From Bacteroidales bacterium (GTDB taxonomy: Bacteria > Bacteroidota > Bacteroidia > Bacteroidales > JAQXIO01), in NCBI GenBank assembly GCA_029007825.1, contig JAQXIO010000038.1, forward strand, positions 1 through 64,000: a DNA stretch of 64,000 nucleotides, given 5' to 3'. Below the pieces are notes generated by a model. It was not told where the DNA came from. It ran no database searches and was given only the letters and a program-made list of their open reading frames with translations. Shown here piece by piece: positions 28,115 to 37,302 of the stretch (the stretch's first letter is position 1; every line of letters begins with the position of its first letter). Both the position numbers and the translations under genes were made by a program.

Positions 28115-29047
28115 TTATAAGCGGTATAATGAGCTTATAGACTCATTGTTACACACGCGCTTAATCGCTTCTGCAAACATATCGGCAACAGAAAGGATAT
28201 GTACTTTATTACATTTCTTCGAATAAGGAATACTATCCGTAAAGATAATTTCAGCAAGACCACTCTCATCTACCCTCGTAGAAGCAGGATCCGACATAAC
28301 CGCATGGCTTGCAATTGCACGTACGGAATTGGCACCCTCTTTCAGCATAAGGTCTGCCGCTTTGGTTATAGTACCTGCAGTATCCACCATATCGTCTACC
28401 AAAAGAACGTCCATACCCTGAACATCCCCGATAATCTTCATTTCATCAACCTCATTGGCCTTTTTGCGTGATTTATAACAGATAACCATAGGGGCGCCTA
28501 AAAATTTGGCATAAGTACTCGCCCTTTTCGTTCCGCCCACATCAGGAGTCGCAATAACGAGATTCTTAAGCTTCAGTGATTTTATATAATCGAAAAATAC
28601 GGTGGAAGCATACAGATGATCTACCGGCACATCGAAGAAACCTTGTATCTGGTCGGCATGAAGATCCATCGTTATAAGCCGGTTTATACCGGCTGTTCCG
28701 AGCAGGTCGGCGATCAGCTTCGCCCCGATAGAAACGCGAGGTTTGTCTTTTCTGTCCTGGCGCGCCCATCCGAAATAAGGAACTACAGCCACTATCGATT
28801 TTGCCGAAGCTCTTTTTGCCGCATCGATCATGAGCAACAACTCCATAATATTGTCGGAATTGGGAAAAGTTGACTGTACCAGAAATACATGGCTTCCACG
28901 GATCGATTCTTCATAAGATACGGAAAATTCACCGTCAGCAAAATACTGAATATTCATTTGGCCCAGTTCGCAGCCTAAACTCTTACAAATTTTCTCTGCA
29001 AGATAACGGGAGTTTGTTCCCGAAAACACTTTATAGGTAGACACCAT
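28115..29047 (-). CDS. prs: Ribose-phosphate pyrophosphokinase
   Basis: The 310-residue protein matches PRPP synthetase throughout: FSGTNSRYLAEKIC near the start, DGEFSVSYEESIRGSHVFLVQS, YFGWARQDRKDKPR, TMDLHADQIQGFF and the PRPP loop LLVDDMVDTAGT. It makes PRPP from ribose-5-phosphate and ATP for nucleotide, histidine, tryptophan and NAD synthesis. A -7 element TACTTTTG (minus, 29089-29096) lies about 42 bases upstream. Confidence 0.98.
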   Translation of the reverse strand: MVSTYKVFSGTNSRYLAEKICKSLGCELGQMNIQYFADGEFSVSYEESIRGSHVFLVQSTFPNSDNIMELLLMIDAAKRASAKSIVAVVPYFGWARQDRKDKPRVSIGAKLIADLLGTAGINRLITMDLHADQIQGFFDVPVDHLYASTVFFDYIKSLKLKNLVIATPDVGGTKRASTYAKFLGAPMVICYKSRKKANEVDEMKIIGDVQGMDVLLVDDMVDTAGTITKAADLMLKEGANSVRAIASHAVMSDPASTRVDESGLAEIIFTDSIPYSKKCNKVHILSVADMFAEAIKRVCNNESISSLYRL

Positions 29048-29088
29048 AACAGAATATATGTTAAAACTATTTTGTCTTAATTCTGGTG

Positions 29089-29096
29089 CAAAAGTA
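29089..29096 (-). promoter_or_regulatory. -7 promoter element for prs
   Basis: Minus-strand TACTTTTG matches TAnnTTTG; transcription would begin near 29082, about 35 bases before the prs ATG. Confidence 0.5.
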
Positions 29097-29164
29097 GTGA
29101 TTCTATTTACAAAAGACGAAGAGCTTTTACAAAAATATTACAACTTTTTTACACACCCGACCGA

Positions 29165-30856
29165 TTATAGTTTTAATATACGTGCCCCGTACGGCCCTAA
29201 ATCAAAAAATACACGGTGATCCGGCAGCAACGGAGACCACATCTTCTCTCCTGTCAGCAAGTCTGTCATTTCACAGTTATCACAAGCCTTTAACCCGGAA
29301 CAATCGAAAGCATGAGCCGGCAGATTCACCCCTACCCTCACGGCATTGGCATCGAAATTGACACAGATAAGCAATACATCCTCCCCTTCATAACGCAGGT
29401 AAGCATATTGACGGTGCGGATTGAACTGGTCGTTATTCTGGTTTACGTACATCAGGTCGAAAAACTGGCCGGATGCTATTGCCGGCTGTGAAACGCAAAG
29501 ATTCAACAGCTTTTTATAATAGCCGCGCAACCGCCTCTCTTCATCCGATAATTTCTCGTCGTTGAATTGCCCACCGTTTCTCCAGTTACGGACAGAGGCA
29601 ACGCTCCAATAATCGAATATAGTCGTCCGTCCGTCCACGCCACTGAACCCCTCGTCATCCATGCCGCGCTCACCCAGTTCCTGACCATAATAAAGCATTA
29701 CAGGATTGACATTCATAGTTGCAGACACAACCATTCCCGGTATTCCGGCTTTGCCATTATGAGCAAAAAAATCACTGGCAATACGCTGCTCATCATGGTT
29801 CTCCATGAAATTAAGCATATATGGCTGTATACCCTCTATACTCTTCCAGCATTCAGTTATATCCGAAGCAGACCGGTTGCAGCAAGTCACACCCCTTAAT
29901 GTATCGTAAAGACCTACTTTATCATAGAGATAATCAAATTGTCCGGTTGAAAGAAATTCACGGTAACGTTGCGGATTATATATTTCTGCAATGAAAATAA
30001 CTTCCGGCACATGCTCTTTCACCTTCGGAATCACCCACTCCCAGAACTCTACAGGCACCATTTCCGCCATATCGCAACGAAAACCGTCTACCCCCTTATC
30101 GACCCAATAAATAAGAATATCGTACATCTTGTTCCAAGTGTCCGGTATAGGATCGAACTCTTTTGTCCCTCCGTTCACGTAGTCCACTCCGTAATTGAGT
30201 TTTACCGTCTCATACCAATCCGAAAGCGAAGGGGAAGCATGAAACACATCGTTACCCGTTGCCTTTGCCGGATATTCGCTGTAACCGTTCACCGGATCGT
30301 CCGAAAGCAGAAATTGCGGGGAAAAACCCGATTGGGTAATATAATAAAAATTATTCTGGTTGCTGAATCCGATAGAAGTTTTATCTTCCTCCCCGAGATC
30401 CCTGACACCCGCAGGTTTCATATCCGAATAATACTCACGCGCCACATGATTAGGAACAAAATCAATAATAACTTTCAGCCCCTCACGATGTGTTCGGGTA
30501 AGCATCGCCTCGAATTCAGCCATCCGGTCGGGAACATTTTCCGCCAGATCCGGATCCACATCATAATAATCTTTAATGGCATAAGGAGAACCCGCATTAC
30601 CTTTCACTACCGCCGGATGATCGGGACGAATGCCGAAACGCGTATAATCGGTCTTCGTAGCATGCTCGATCACACCTGTATACCAGATATGGGTTACGCC
30701 CAGTTCACTGATAGCTTTAAGTGCTTCATGCGTAAAATCGGAAAACTTCCCCGATCCGTTTTGTTGCAACGTACCGTTTTTTACACACGTATCATTGTCA
30801 TTTCCGAAAAGACGGGGAAACACCTGATAAATAACAATTTTATTACTCTTTTCCAT
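29165..30856 (-). CDS. Cytoplasmic alpha-amylase family glycoside hydrolase (GH13)
   Basis: The 563-residue protein has no signal peptide (starts MEKSNKIVIYQVFPRLFG). The (beta/alpha)8 barrel shows VIIDFVPNHVARE (region I), GVDGFRCDMAEMVP with the nucleophile Asp (region II), VIFIAEIYNP with the acid Glu (III) and NFMENHDEQRIA with the transition-state Asp (IV). A C-terminal beta domain follows from about residue 470. It likely hydrolyses or rearranges alpha-1,4-glucans inside the cell, such as glycogen or imported maltodextrin. It starts 11 bases after the patatin stop and is probably co-transcribed with it. Confidence 0.92.
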   Translation of the reverse strand: MEKSNKIVIYQVFPRLFGNDNDTCVKNGTLQQNGSGKFSDFTHEALKAISELGVTHIWYTGVIEHATKTDYTRFGIRPDHPAVVKGNAGSPYAIKDYYDVDPDLAENVPDRMAEFEAMLTRTHREGLKVIIDFVPNHVAREYYSDMKPAGVRDLGEEDKTSIGFSNQNNFYYITQSGFSPQFLLSDDPVNGYSEYPAKATGNDVFHASPSLSDWYETVKLNYGVDYVNGGTKEFDPIPDTWNKMYDILIYWVDKGVDGFRCDMAEMVPVEFWEWVIPKVKEHVPEVIFIAEIYNPQRYREFLSTGQFDYLYDKVGLYDTLRGVTCCNRSASDITECWKSIEGIQPYMLNFMENHDEQRIASDFFAHNGKAGIPGMVVSATMNVNPVMLYYGQELGERGMDDEGFSGVDGRTTIFDYWSVASVRNWRNGGQFNDEKLSDEERRLRGYYKKLLNLCVSQPAIASGQFFDLMYVNQNNDQFNPHRQYAYLRYEGEDVLLICVNFDANAVRVGVNLPAHAFDCSGLKACDNCEMTDLLTGEKMWSPLLPDHRVFFDLGPYGARILKL

Positions 30857-30867
30857 AGCACCTGATT

Positions 30868-31692
30868 TTATTGTTCCATGGTCTGGGACACACTGTTTTT
30901 TGCATCCGAATTATACTTTTTCCGCAATGCTTCTACCGTAGCATTGTAACCGAGATCGAAAAGCACATCGATATTTTCAAGATCGAACGTCTTGAACTCT
31001 CCGAACTCCCGGTTCTCCACCAACACATCGCAGAGCATTCGGTCTTTGAGAGTATTAGCCTTGAACATATAGTGATAAGAACGCTCGGCTATATGCAAAA
31101 GGGTTTGCTTATATTCCATAGGAATCAGAGGGCTCACATTCACGCCTATAACCGTTTCACACTCGTCGCGTATAACGGAAACAGGAAAATTCCGGAACAA
31201 ACCTCCATCGACATAATGAATACCGCTGATTACAACCGGATTAAATATGAGAGGAATACTGCACGACGCCGTGATCACCTCGATAAGTGGCCCTTTGTCG
31301 AAATTAACGCTTTGTCCGTTATCTAAATCGGTCGCCACCGCTATAAGGGGAATTGCCAGTTCTTCGAAATGCTTGGCATGCAAGTGCGCTTTCAGAAACT
31401 TCCGGAATCCCTGACTGCTAAAGATACCTACCCGGGGCATCTGGAATTCAGCGAACGATTTAAACTCCTTACCCTTGAAAAGCTCAGCTATCTCCTCCGG
31501 TTTATAACCATCGGCATAAAGAACGCCCATAAGGGCGCCCACACTTGTTCCTGCTATAATCTCAGGCTTCATACCGAATTCTTCGATGGCTTTAAATGCT
31601 CCCAGATGGGCAAATCCTTTCGAGCCGCCGCCACTTAAGGCCAATCCTAATCCAAATGTCTTATCTGTCACGCGTACTGTTGCATTGTCCAT
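30868..31692 (-). CDS. Patatin-like phospholipase
   Basis: The product (274 residues from the chosen start) has the patatin oxyanion loop LALSGGGSKGFAHLGA, the GTSVGALMG nucleophile elbow and the DGGLFRNFPV catalytic Asp motif. These enzymes hydrolyse phospholipid or other acyl esters. The frame stays open to 31761, but a minus-strand -7 element TATATTTG at 31726-31733 would start the message near 31719, so MDNATVRV at 31692 (or MLEN at 31704) is the likelier start. No signal peptide is evident. It precedes the GH13 gene by 11 bases. Confidence 0.88.
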   Translation of the reverse strand: MDNATVRVTDKTFGLGLALSGGGSKGFAHLGAFKAIEEFGMKPEIIAGTSVGALMGVLYADGYKPEEIAELFKGKEFKSFAEFQMPRVGIFSSQGFRKFLKAHLHAKHFEELAIPLIAVATDLDNGQSVNFDKGPLIEVITASCSIPLIFNPVVISGIHYVDGGLFRNFPVSVIRDECETVIGVNVSPLIPMEYKQTLLHIAERSYHYMFKANTLKDRMLCDVLVENREFGEFKTFDLENIDVLFDLGYNATVEALRKKYNSDAKNSVSQTMEQ

Positions 31693-31725
31693 ATTCTCCA
31701 ACATTTGCTGTGGTTTACCTATACA

Positions 31726-31733
31726 CAAATATA
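31726..31733 (-). promoter_or_regulatory. -7 promoter element for the patatin-amylase unit
   Basis: Minus-strand TATATTTG matches TAnnTTTG. It lies inside the longest open frame of the patatin gene, arguing that the upstream codons are not translated. Confidence 0.5.
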
Positions 31734-31857
31734 GTGTTTTATTCATTAACCACATCATCACTTAATATTAACATTCTGTGACAGGACAGAGTTTATTTTT
31801 TTTTAATAATTCGACAACTTTATTCTCATTTTATCCTCTCAAAAAGGAGATGTTATG

Positions 31858-31865
31858 TATCTTTG
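31858..31865 (+). promoter_or_regulatory. -7 promoter element (TATCTTTG) for the second glnN
   Basis: TATCTTTG is an exact TAnnTTTG; transcription would start near 31872, about 35 bases before the glnN ATG at 31907. It excludes an in-frame upstream start at 31778. Confidence 0.6.
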
Positions 31866-31906
31866 TTTTCAAAATAAAGAAGGTTTATCACCGTAAAAAG
31901 ATTTTT

Positions 31907-34096
31907 ATGTCAAACTTACGTTTCAATGCTGTAAAAGAAGCGAATAACAGGAAACCGGTAGAAGCCGTCGTGCCGGAGATGAAAACATCGGACTATTACG
32001 GATCCAATGTATTCAACCGCAAAGCGATGAAAAACTACTTATCCAAAGAGACTTATAAACTGGTAACAGAAGCTATAGACCGCGGCACGCCTATTTCACG
32101 CGAGGTAGCCAACCACGTTGCGGCTGGCATACGTATGTGGGCTATGGAACGAGGTGTTACGCATTACACGCACTGGTTCCATCCCCTCACCGACGGCACT
32201 GCCGAAAAACACGACGCTTTCGTTGAACACGACGGAGCCGGGGGTATGATAGAAGAATTCAGCGGAAAAATTCTGGCTCAGCAGGAACCGGACGCCTCGA
32301 GTTTTCCGAGCGGAGGACTTCGCAATACATTCGAAGCAAGAGGATATTCCGCATGGGATCCCTCCTCTCCCGCTTTCATTATGGACGACACACTGTGTAT
32401 TCCGACCGTTTTCATATCTTATACAGGTGAAGCGCTCGACTACAAAACACCTTTACTGAAATCGCTCGAAGCAGTCAATAATGCGGCAAAGGATGTTTGT
32501 CACTTTTTCGATCCGGACGTAAAAAAAATCACGACCTTTCTGGGTTGGGAACAGGAATATTTTTTGGTCGACGAAGCGCTTTATGCTGCAAGGCCCGACC
32601 TTGCATTGACAGAGCGCACCCTGATGGGACACGAAAGTGCTAAAAACCAGCAGCTGGAAGACCACTATTTCGGTGCTATCCCCCGCAGGGTACAAGAGTT
32701 CATGAAAGATCTCGAATTTGAAAGTTACAAATTAGGCATACCGGTTAAAACGCGCCATAATGAAGTAGCCCCCAACCAGTTCGAGCTGGCTCCCATTTAC
32801 GAAGAAGCCAATCTGGCAGTCGATCATAACCTGCTTATGATGACATTGATGAAACGTGTGGCACGTCGCCATAATTTTCGTGTCCTGCTACATGAAAAAC
32901 CCTTTAAAGGTGTAAACGGATCGGGTAAGCACAACAATTGGTCGCTCGGTACCGATACAGGCATCATGCTGCTTTCACCGGGAAAAGACACCCGCGAAAA
33001 CTTACGGTTCATAACCTTTATAGCCAATATCCTACTGGCCGTTTATAAACATAATGCACTGCTCAAAGCAAGCATATCGTCTGCCACCAACGCACACCGT
33101 CTTGGGGCTAACGAAGCACCGCCCGCTATAGTATCCATCTTCCTGGGGTCACAAATCAACGAAATACTGGATCGTTTCGAAAACAGTACTCCGAAAGACG
33201 CTATTATAGTTGACGATAAAAAAGAGCTTAAGTTAGGTGTAGGACAGATTCCCGAATTGTTGCTCGATAATACGGACCGGAACCGTACCTCGCCATTTGC
33301 ATTTACTGGAAACCGCTTTGAATTCCGTGCTGTAGGCTCGTCTGCAAATTGCGCTTCTGCACTGATAGCTCTTAATTCGGCGGTAGCCGCACAGTTGCAG
33401 GAATTTAAGAAAGAAGTAGATACCCTTATGTCGAAGGGTAAATCAAAAGAAGAAGCCATCTTTGAAGTTTTGAACCAATACCTGAAAATATCCAAACCGA
33501 TACGCTTCGACGGAAACGGTTACAGTAAGGAGTGGAAAATTGAAGCTCAGAAACGTGGACTCGACATCGAAGACAGCGTTCCGCTCATTTATGACGCTTA
33601 CACTACGCCCGAATCGGTAAAAATGTTTACCGATACCCACGTTATGAATTCGGTGGAACTCCATGCCCGTAACGAAGTAAAATGGGAGATGTACACGAAA
33701 AAAGTACAGATCGAAGCACGTGTTCTCGGAGACTTATCGCTCAACCATATCATTCCGGTAAGTATGCGTTACCAGACTTTACTGTTAGAGAATGTAGCGA
33801 AAATCAAGCAGCTTTACCCGGAAAAACAATACAAGATAATGGCCGCCGAACCTCTGCGGATCATAGAAAGCATCTCGCTGCATGTAAACGAAATCAATGC
33901 GAAGGTGCACCAGATGATCGATGCACGGAAGTCTGCCAACAGAGTCGAAGACGCCCGTGAAAAAGCAATCGCTTATCACGACACGGTAATTCCGTTTCTC
34001 GATTCCATTCGCTACCATATCGACGAACTGGAACTAACAATCGACAATGAAATGTGGCCGCTTCCGAAATACAGGGAATTATTATTTATCCGCTAA
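31907..34096 (+). CDS. glnN: Glutamine synthetase type III, full-length
   Basis: The 729-residue product starts MSNLRFNAVKEANNRKP; length is that of dodecameric GSIII. Motifs are [85 protein letters not shown] and NRTSPFAFTGNRFEFR. It makes glutamine from glutamate and ammonium. It is a paralogue of the partial gene at 1-914, to which the N-terminal 300 residues are clearly similar. It stands alone with its own promoter, so it may be constitutive while the other follows nitrogen supply; this is inferred. It is followed 42 bases later by a ketopantoate reductase gene. Confidence 0.97.
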   Translation: MSNLRFNAVKEANNRKPVEAVVPEMKTSDYYGSNVFNRKAMKNYLSKETYKLVTEAIDRGTPISREVANHVAAGIRMWAMERGVTHYTHWFHPLTDGTAEKHDAFVEHDGAGGMIEEFSGKILAQQEPDASSFPSGGLRNTFEARGYSAWDPSSPAFIMDDTLCIPTVFISYTGEALDYKTPLLKSLEAVNNAAKDVCHFFDPDVKKITTFLGWEQEYFLVDEALYAARPDLALTERTLMGHESAKNQQLEDHYFGAIPRRVQEFMKDLEFESYKLGIPVKTRHNEVAPNQFELAPIYEEANLAVDHNLLMMTLMKRVARRHNFRVLLHEKPFKGVNGSGKHNNWSLGTDTGIMLLSPGKDTRENLRFITFIANILLAVYKHNALLKASISSATNAHRLGANEAPPAIVSIFLGSQINEILDRFENSTPKDAIIVDDKKELKLGVGQIPELLLDNTDRNRTSPFAFTGNRFEFRAVGSSANCASALIALNSAVAAQLQEFKKEVDTLMSKGKSKEEAIFEVLNQYLKISKPIRFDGNGYSKEWKIEAQKRGLDIEDSVPLIYDAYTTPESVKMFTDTHVMNSVELHARNEVKWEMYTKKVQIEARVLGDLSLNHIIPVSMRYQTLLLENVAKIKQLYPEKQYKIMAAEPLRIIESISLHVNEINAKVHQMIDARKSANRVEDAREKAIAYHDTVIPFLDSIRYHIDELELTIDNEMWPLPKYRELLFIR

Positions 34097-34138
34097 ACGG
34101 ATAAGTTGAATTTGTTTTTATTGAATTGATTTGTACTT

Positions 34139-35065
34139 ATGAAGAAAATTGTAATATCGGGCATCGGCGGTGTAGGCGGTTATTACGGAGGGCTGCTTGC
34201 CAGACATTTTGAAAATTCACCAGAAGCCGAAATCTATTTTATTGCAAGGAGAGCTCATTTGGTGGCAATACGCGAACGTGGGCTCACAATCGAAGAAGAA
34301 CAAGGCTCTTTCACCGTCTTTCCGAAACTGGCAACAAACGATGCCTCACAAATAGGCAAAGCCGACTTGCTGATTCTTTGCACGAAAAGCTATGACCTTG
34401 CCGAAAATCTGAAACAGTTGGCCCCCTGCATAGGACCAGATACCATATTGCTACCGCTATTGAACGGTGTAGACAGCCAGGATATTATACACTCTATTTA
34501 TCCTCATAACCCAGTATGGAAAGGCTGTGTATATGTTATTTCACGCCTTGCTTCGCCGGGCGTAATCAAAAAAACGGGAGAAATAGAATCCTTCTTTTTC
34601 GGCTCTACCGGAGATGCAACGGACAAACTTGACATCTACGACAAACTGTTCAAAGAAGCGAAAATCGATGCACGACTATCCAAAGATATAGACAGAACAG
34701 TTTGGACTAAATTCACGTTTATATCAACGGTTGCTACCATGACATCCTATCTGGACAAATGCCTTGGTGCCATTCTGGAGAACAACGATGAGCGCAAGGA
34801 AATGGAGAAACTGCTCGATGAATTCATTTCGATAGCCCAAGCAAAAAAAATTAATCTGCCGGAAGACATTAAGGAAAGAACGATTAAACGGATGGAATCG
34901 TTACCCTACGTTATGACATCATCTATGCACAGCGATTTTCAAGCCAATAAAAATACAGAACTTGAATCGCTAACAGGATATATGGTACGTATGGGAGAAG
35001 AATTGAACATCCCCATTCCGATTTATGAGAAAGCATATCATGCCCTCTTATTGAAAAAGAAATAA
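34139..35065 (+). CDS. 2-Dehydropantoate 2-reductase family protein
   Basis: The 308-residue protein opens with the NADP-binding loop ISGIGGVGGYYGGLLARHF, has LILCTKSYDL and LLPLLNGVDSQ, and the C-terminal ApbA helical domain with KFTFIS and SSMHSDFQANKNTELESLTGYMV. PanE makes pantoate for coenzyme A. Many bacteria carry several homologues acting on other 2-oxo acids, so panE is not assigned. It ends in a terminator and may be read through from glnN. Confidence 0.85.
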   Translation: MKKIVISGIGGVGGYYGGLLARHFENSPEAEIYFIARRAHLVAIRERGLTIEEEQGSFTVFPKLATNDASQIGKADLLILCTKSYDLAENLKQLAPCIGPDTILLPLLNGVDSQDIIHSIYPHNPVWKGCVYVISRLASPGVIKKTGEIESFFFGSTGDATDKLDIYDKLFKEAKIDARLSKDIDRTVWTKFTFISTVATMTSYLDKCLGAILENNDERKEMEKLLDEFISIAQAKKINLPEDIKERTIKRMESLPYVMTSSMHSDFQANKNTELESLTGYMVRMGEELNIPIPIYEKAYHALLLKKK

Positions 35066-35068
35066 AAT

Positions 35069-35100
35069 AAAAGCTGCTGAATATAGCAGCTTTTATTTTT
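35069..35100 (+). terminator. Intrinsic terminator after the ketopantoate reductase gene
   Basis: Ten-base arms AAAAGCTGCT and AGCAGCTTTT (35069-35078 and 35085-35094) with a six-base loop are followed by a T-rich tail. Confidence 0.9.
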
Positions 35101-35303
35101 ATATTATACTCTAATCGAATACCCGCCAAATAACGAACGCAACCAATACGACATACATAAAGCCTCATACATTTCATTTTCATATTGTCAGAAAATTGGG
35201 TAGGCCATACAAATAATGCACATAGAAATGAAAATCAGCAAAATAACACAGAACCTTTGGCACCCAGAGGGGAATATATATTTTTTATTAAAATATATAG
35301 TTT

Positions 35304-35915
35304 ATGAAATTTAAGGTTTACCTGTTAATTGCCATTATATTTTTGCCCGGAATAATATCTGCCCGACAACTTCCGGCAAAAAAGAAACACGAAGTATCTT
35401 TTAGCTGGGGAATAGCCCCAGTCAGCAGCTTCATCGGAATATACTCCGGATTGATACCCACGATATTCTCATTCGGAAAAGAAGAAACCCATAATATGAA
35501 AGTTCCCGGGGCATTTAATTTCGGCTATACCTACCATGCCAGGTCATGGCTCGGTGTAGGCTGTATTTATACCTATTCACGATACAGCCAGGATATATAC
35601 AAATCTTCCCGGAATATAAGACTAAGGCGCGAAGCATACAATTACCACTCCATAATGCCAATGGTAAAACTATCATGGCTGCATTTGGGCAGCATGGTCA
35701 CATTCTATTCCAGATTTGGAGCCGGAATGATGTTCTCTCATCAGAAATCAACAGCAATCGCTACAAAAGAAGAGGAAAAAGATAATTTCGTTTTTTTCTC
35801 ATATCAAATATCGCCTCTCGGTTTTGAGATAGGAAAAAAGTGGGGATTCTATGTCGAAGGTGGTTTCGGAGAATTGGGAGCTCTCCAGTTAGGCATGCGC
35901 TATAGATTCAAATAA
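35304..35915 (+). CDS. Small outer membrane beta-barrel-like protein
   Basis: The 203-residue protein has a signal peptide (MKFKVYLLIAIIFLPGIISA) and then repeating amphipathic strands with many aromatic residues (GAFNFGYTYHARSWLGVGCIYTYSRY), ending MRYRFK. This resembles the small eight-strand barrels common in Bacteroidota. No specific family or function is recognised. It stands alone, and a hairpin near 35943-35972 followed by A/T-rich sequence may end its transcript. Confidence 0.65.
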   Translation: MKFKVYLLIAIIFLPGIISARQLPAKKKHEVSFSWGIAPVSSFIGIYSGLIPTIFSFGKEETHNMKVPGAFNFGYTYHARSWLGVGCIYTYSRYSQDIYKSSRNIRLRREAYNYHSIMPMVKLSWLHLGSMVTFYSRFGAGMMFSHQKSTAIATKEEEKDNFVFFSYQISPLGFEIGKKWGFYVEGGFGELGALQLGMRYRFK

Positions 35916-36123
35916 ACAGCTACCAACCACAAAAAAAACGGAATTCGGATTCTACCGGTAGTAGTCCGGAATAAAAAAAGCAGATACCTATATTAAGCAC
36001 CTGCTCCAATTTTATCCGTAATCATGAAATAGATATGATTTTTTATTCCTTCATGACTTCTATAGTAAACAATAACAATCCGCTGCAGAAATACAGCATT
36101 ATCTTTCGAAAATTATATACAGT

Positions 36124-37002
36124 TTACCCTAAAAGCTTCGATAAATAATCATAATCATAACGTATCGCTTCGATAGGCGACATGTTATAACGCTCTTGCT
36201 CGACATAAAAATCTTCGAGGCCGGCATTCTTTGCTTCCTGGAAAAGAGTATAAAAATCAATAGCACCCTTTCCTAATTCAGTACTGCCCAGACCATCCGG
36301 ATTCGCATCCTTAACATGCCAGTTCGTAAAACGTCCCGGATATTTCTTCAAATAATCAACACAATCGCCGCCGCCATAGTAAATCTGAGCTGTATCCATC
36401 TGAAAAGTCACCAGTTTGGGATCCGTTTCGTTCAGCAACAGGTCGTACGGCACCACATCCTCGATTTTATGAAACTCAGTTACATGGTTATGATAAGCAA
36501 AACGTAGACCGTTCTGTTTTGCCATTTTCCCAAGACGGTTGAACTGTTCAGCCAAACGCTTCACATCGTCAACAGTCTGAATCTGGTTCTCCGGATAATA
36601 AGCTTGCACGATCCATTTACATCCGGCTTCCGCCGTAGCGTCCATATTTTTACTCCAGAAATCCCATTCCTGAGTTTTCGCAGGATCAAGCAGCCCGCTA
36701 CCTGTATGAGAGCCGGTAAGCTTAGCTCCCAGACCGGAAAGATACTTCTTAAATTCCGACGGCGTTTTTCCATAAAATTTACCGTCACTATACCCTGCAG
36801 CCTCGAGATTTTTATATCCGATACCCACAACGGCAGTCATCGTGGCATCAAAATCACTATTCAAATCGTCACGGACAGAATAAAGCTGTAATCCGATCGG
36901 CATCTTCTTTTTAGTTATAGCTGCAAATGTCTCATGCTGGGTTGTAATCCCCGCTGCGGCAAGAAGTGCTGCCGAGCGTAAAAAATTGCGTCTGTTCAAC
37001 AT
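36124..37002 (-). CDS. Exported sugar phosphate isomerase/epimerase-like TIM-barrel protein
   Basis: The 292-residue protein begins MLNRRNFLRSAALLAAAG, a twin-arginine-type signal followed by a hydrophobic stretch. The rest is an AP-endonuclease-2/xylose-isomerase-like TIM barrel: IGLQLYSVRDDLNSDF, YHNHVTEF, FQMDTAQIYYGGGDCV and NWHVKDANPDG contain likely metal-binding His, Asp and Glu. Such exported proteins in Bacteroidota act on sugars, sometimes on inositol-type compounds; the substrate here is unknown. A -7 element at 37065-37072 precedes it. Confidence 0.82.
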   Translation of the reverse strand: MLNRRNFLRSAALLAAAGITTQHETFAAITKKKMPIGLQLYSVRDDLNSDFDATMTAVVGIGYKNLEAAGYSDGKFYGKTPSEFKKYLSGLGAKLTGSHTGSGLLDPAKTQEWDFWSKNMDATAEAGCKWIVQAYYPENQIQTVDDVKRLAEQFNRLGKMAKQNGLRFAYHNHVTEFHKIEDVVPYDLLLNETDPKLVTFQMDTAQIYYGGGDCVDYLKKYPGRFTNWHVKDANPDGLGSTELGKGAIDFYTLFQEAKNAGLEDFYVEQERYNMSPIEAIRYDYDYLSKLLG

Positions 37003-37064
37003 TCTATCTTATTCTTTATATTCTCATATAGGCAAGACCTCATACCGCCTCCCCCTTTACGTAT

Positions 37065-37072
37065 CAAATATA
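37065..37072 (-). promoter_or_regulatory. -7 promoter element for the TIM-barrel gene
   Basis: Minus-strand TATATTTG matches TAnnTTTG, with a leader of about 55 bases to the ATG at 37002. Confidence 0.5.
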
Positions 37073-37131
37073 AGTATATTTCCAAAAATAACACAGAAAA
37101 CAAATAAAACCTTTACCTCTGATACCGTAAA

Positions 37132-37295
37132 AAGTCTGCTTCAAAAGGATAACAAATTATCGGTTTTGCTTATAGAAACGTACATACATATAATAAATAA
37201 TAAAGTAGCCCATTTGTCACAAATAAGAACTCTATAAAATTGAAGATTTGCCGTTTATCTCAAGCAGCATCTCCCTCTCCTTTTGAAGCAGACTT
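37132..37295. repeat. Possible MITE: 17-base perfect terminal inverted repeats
   Basis: AAGTCTGCTTCAAAAGG at 37132-37148 is repeated exactly in inverted form at 37279-37295, enclosing about 130 AT-rich bases with no open reading frame. Pairing may extend imperfectly inward (GATAA..CGG with CCG..TTATC). The element ends eight bases from the EF-G2 stop. Size, long perfect terminal repeats and lack of coding suggest a non-autonomous mobile element; a clear target duplication is not seen, only short TAA-rich flanks. Confidence 0.5.
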
Positions 37296-37302
37296 ATAAA
37301 AA

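Noticed and set aside
31778..31906. Upstream extension of the second glnN by 43 codons
   Set aside because: The -7 promoter element at 31858-31865 lies inside it and GSIII proteins begin at the MSNLRF position.
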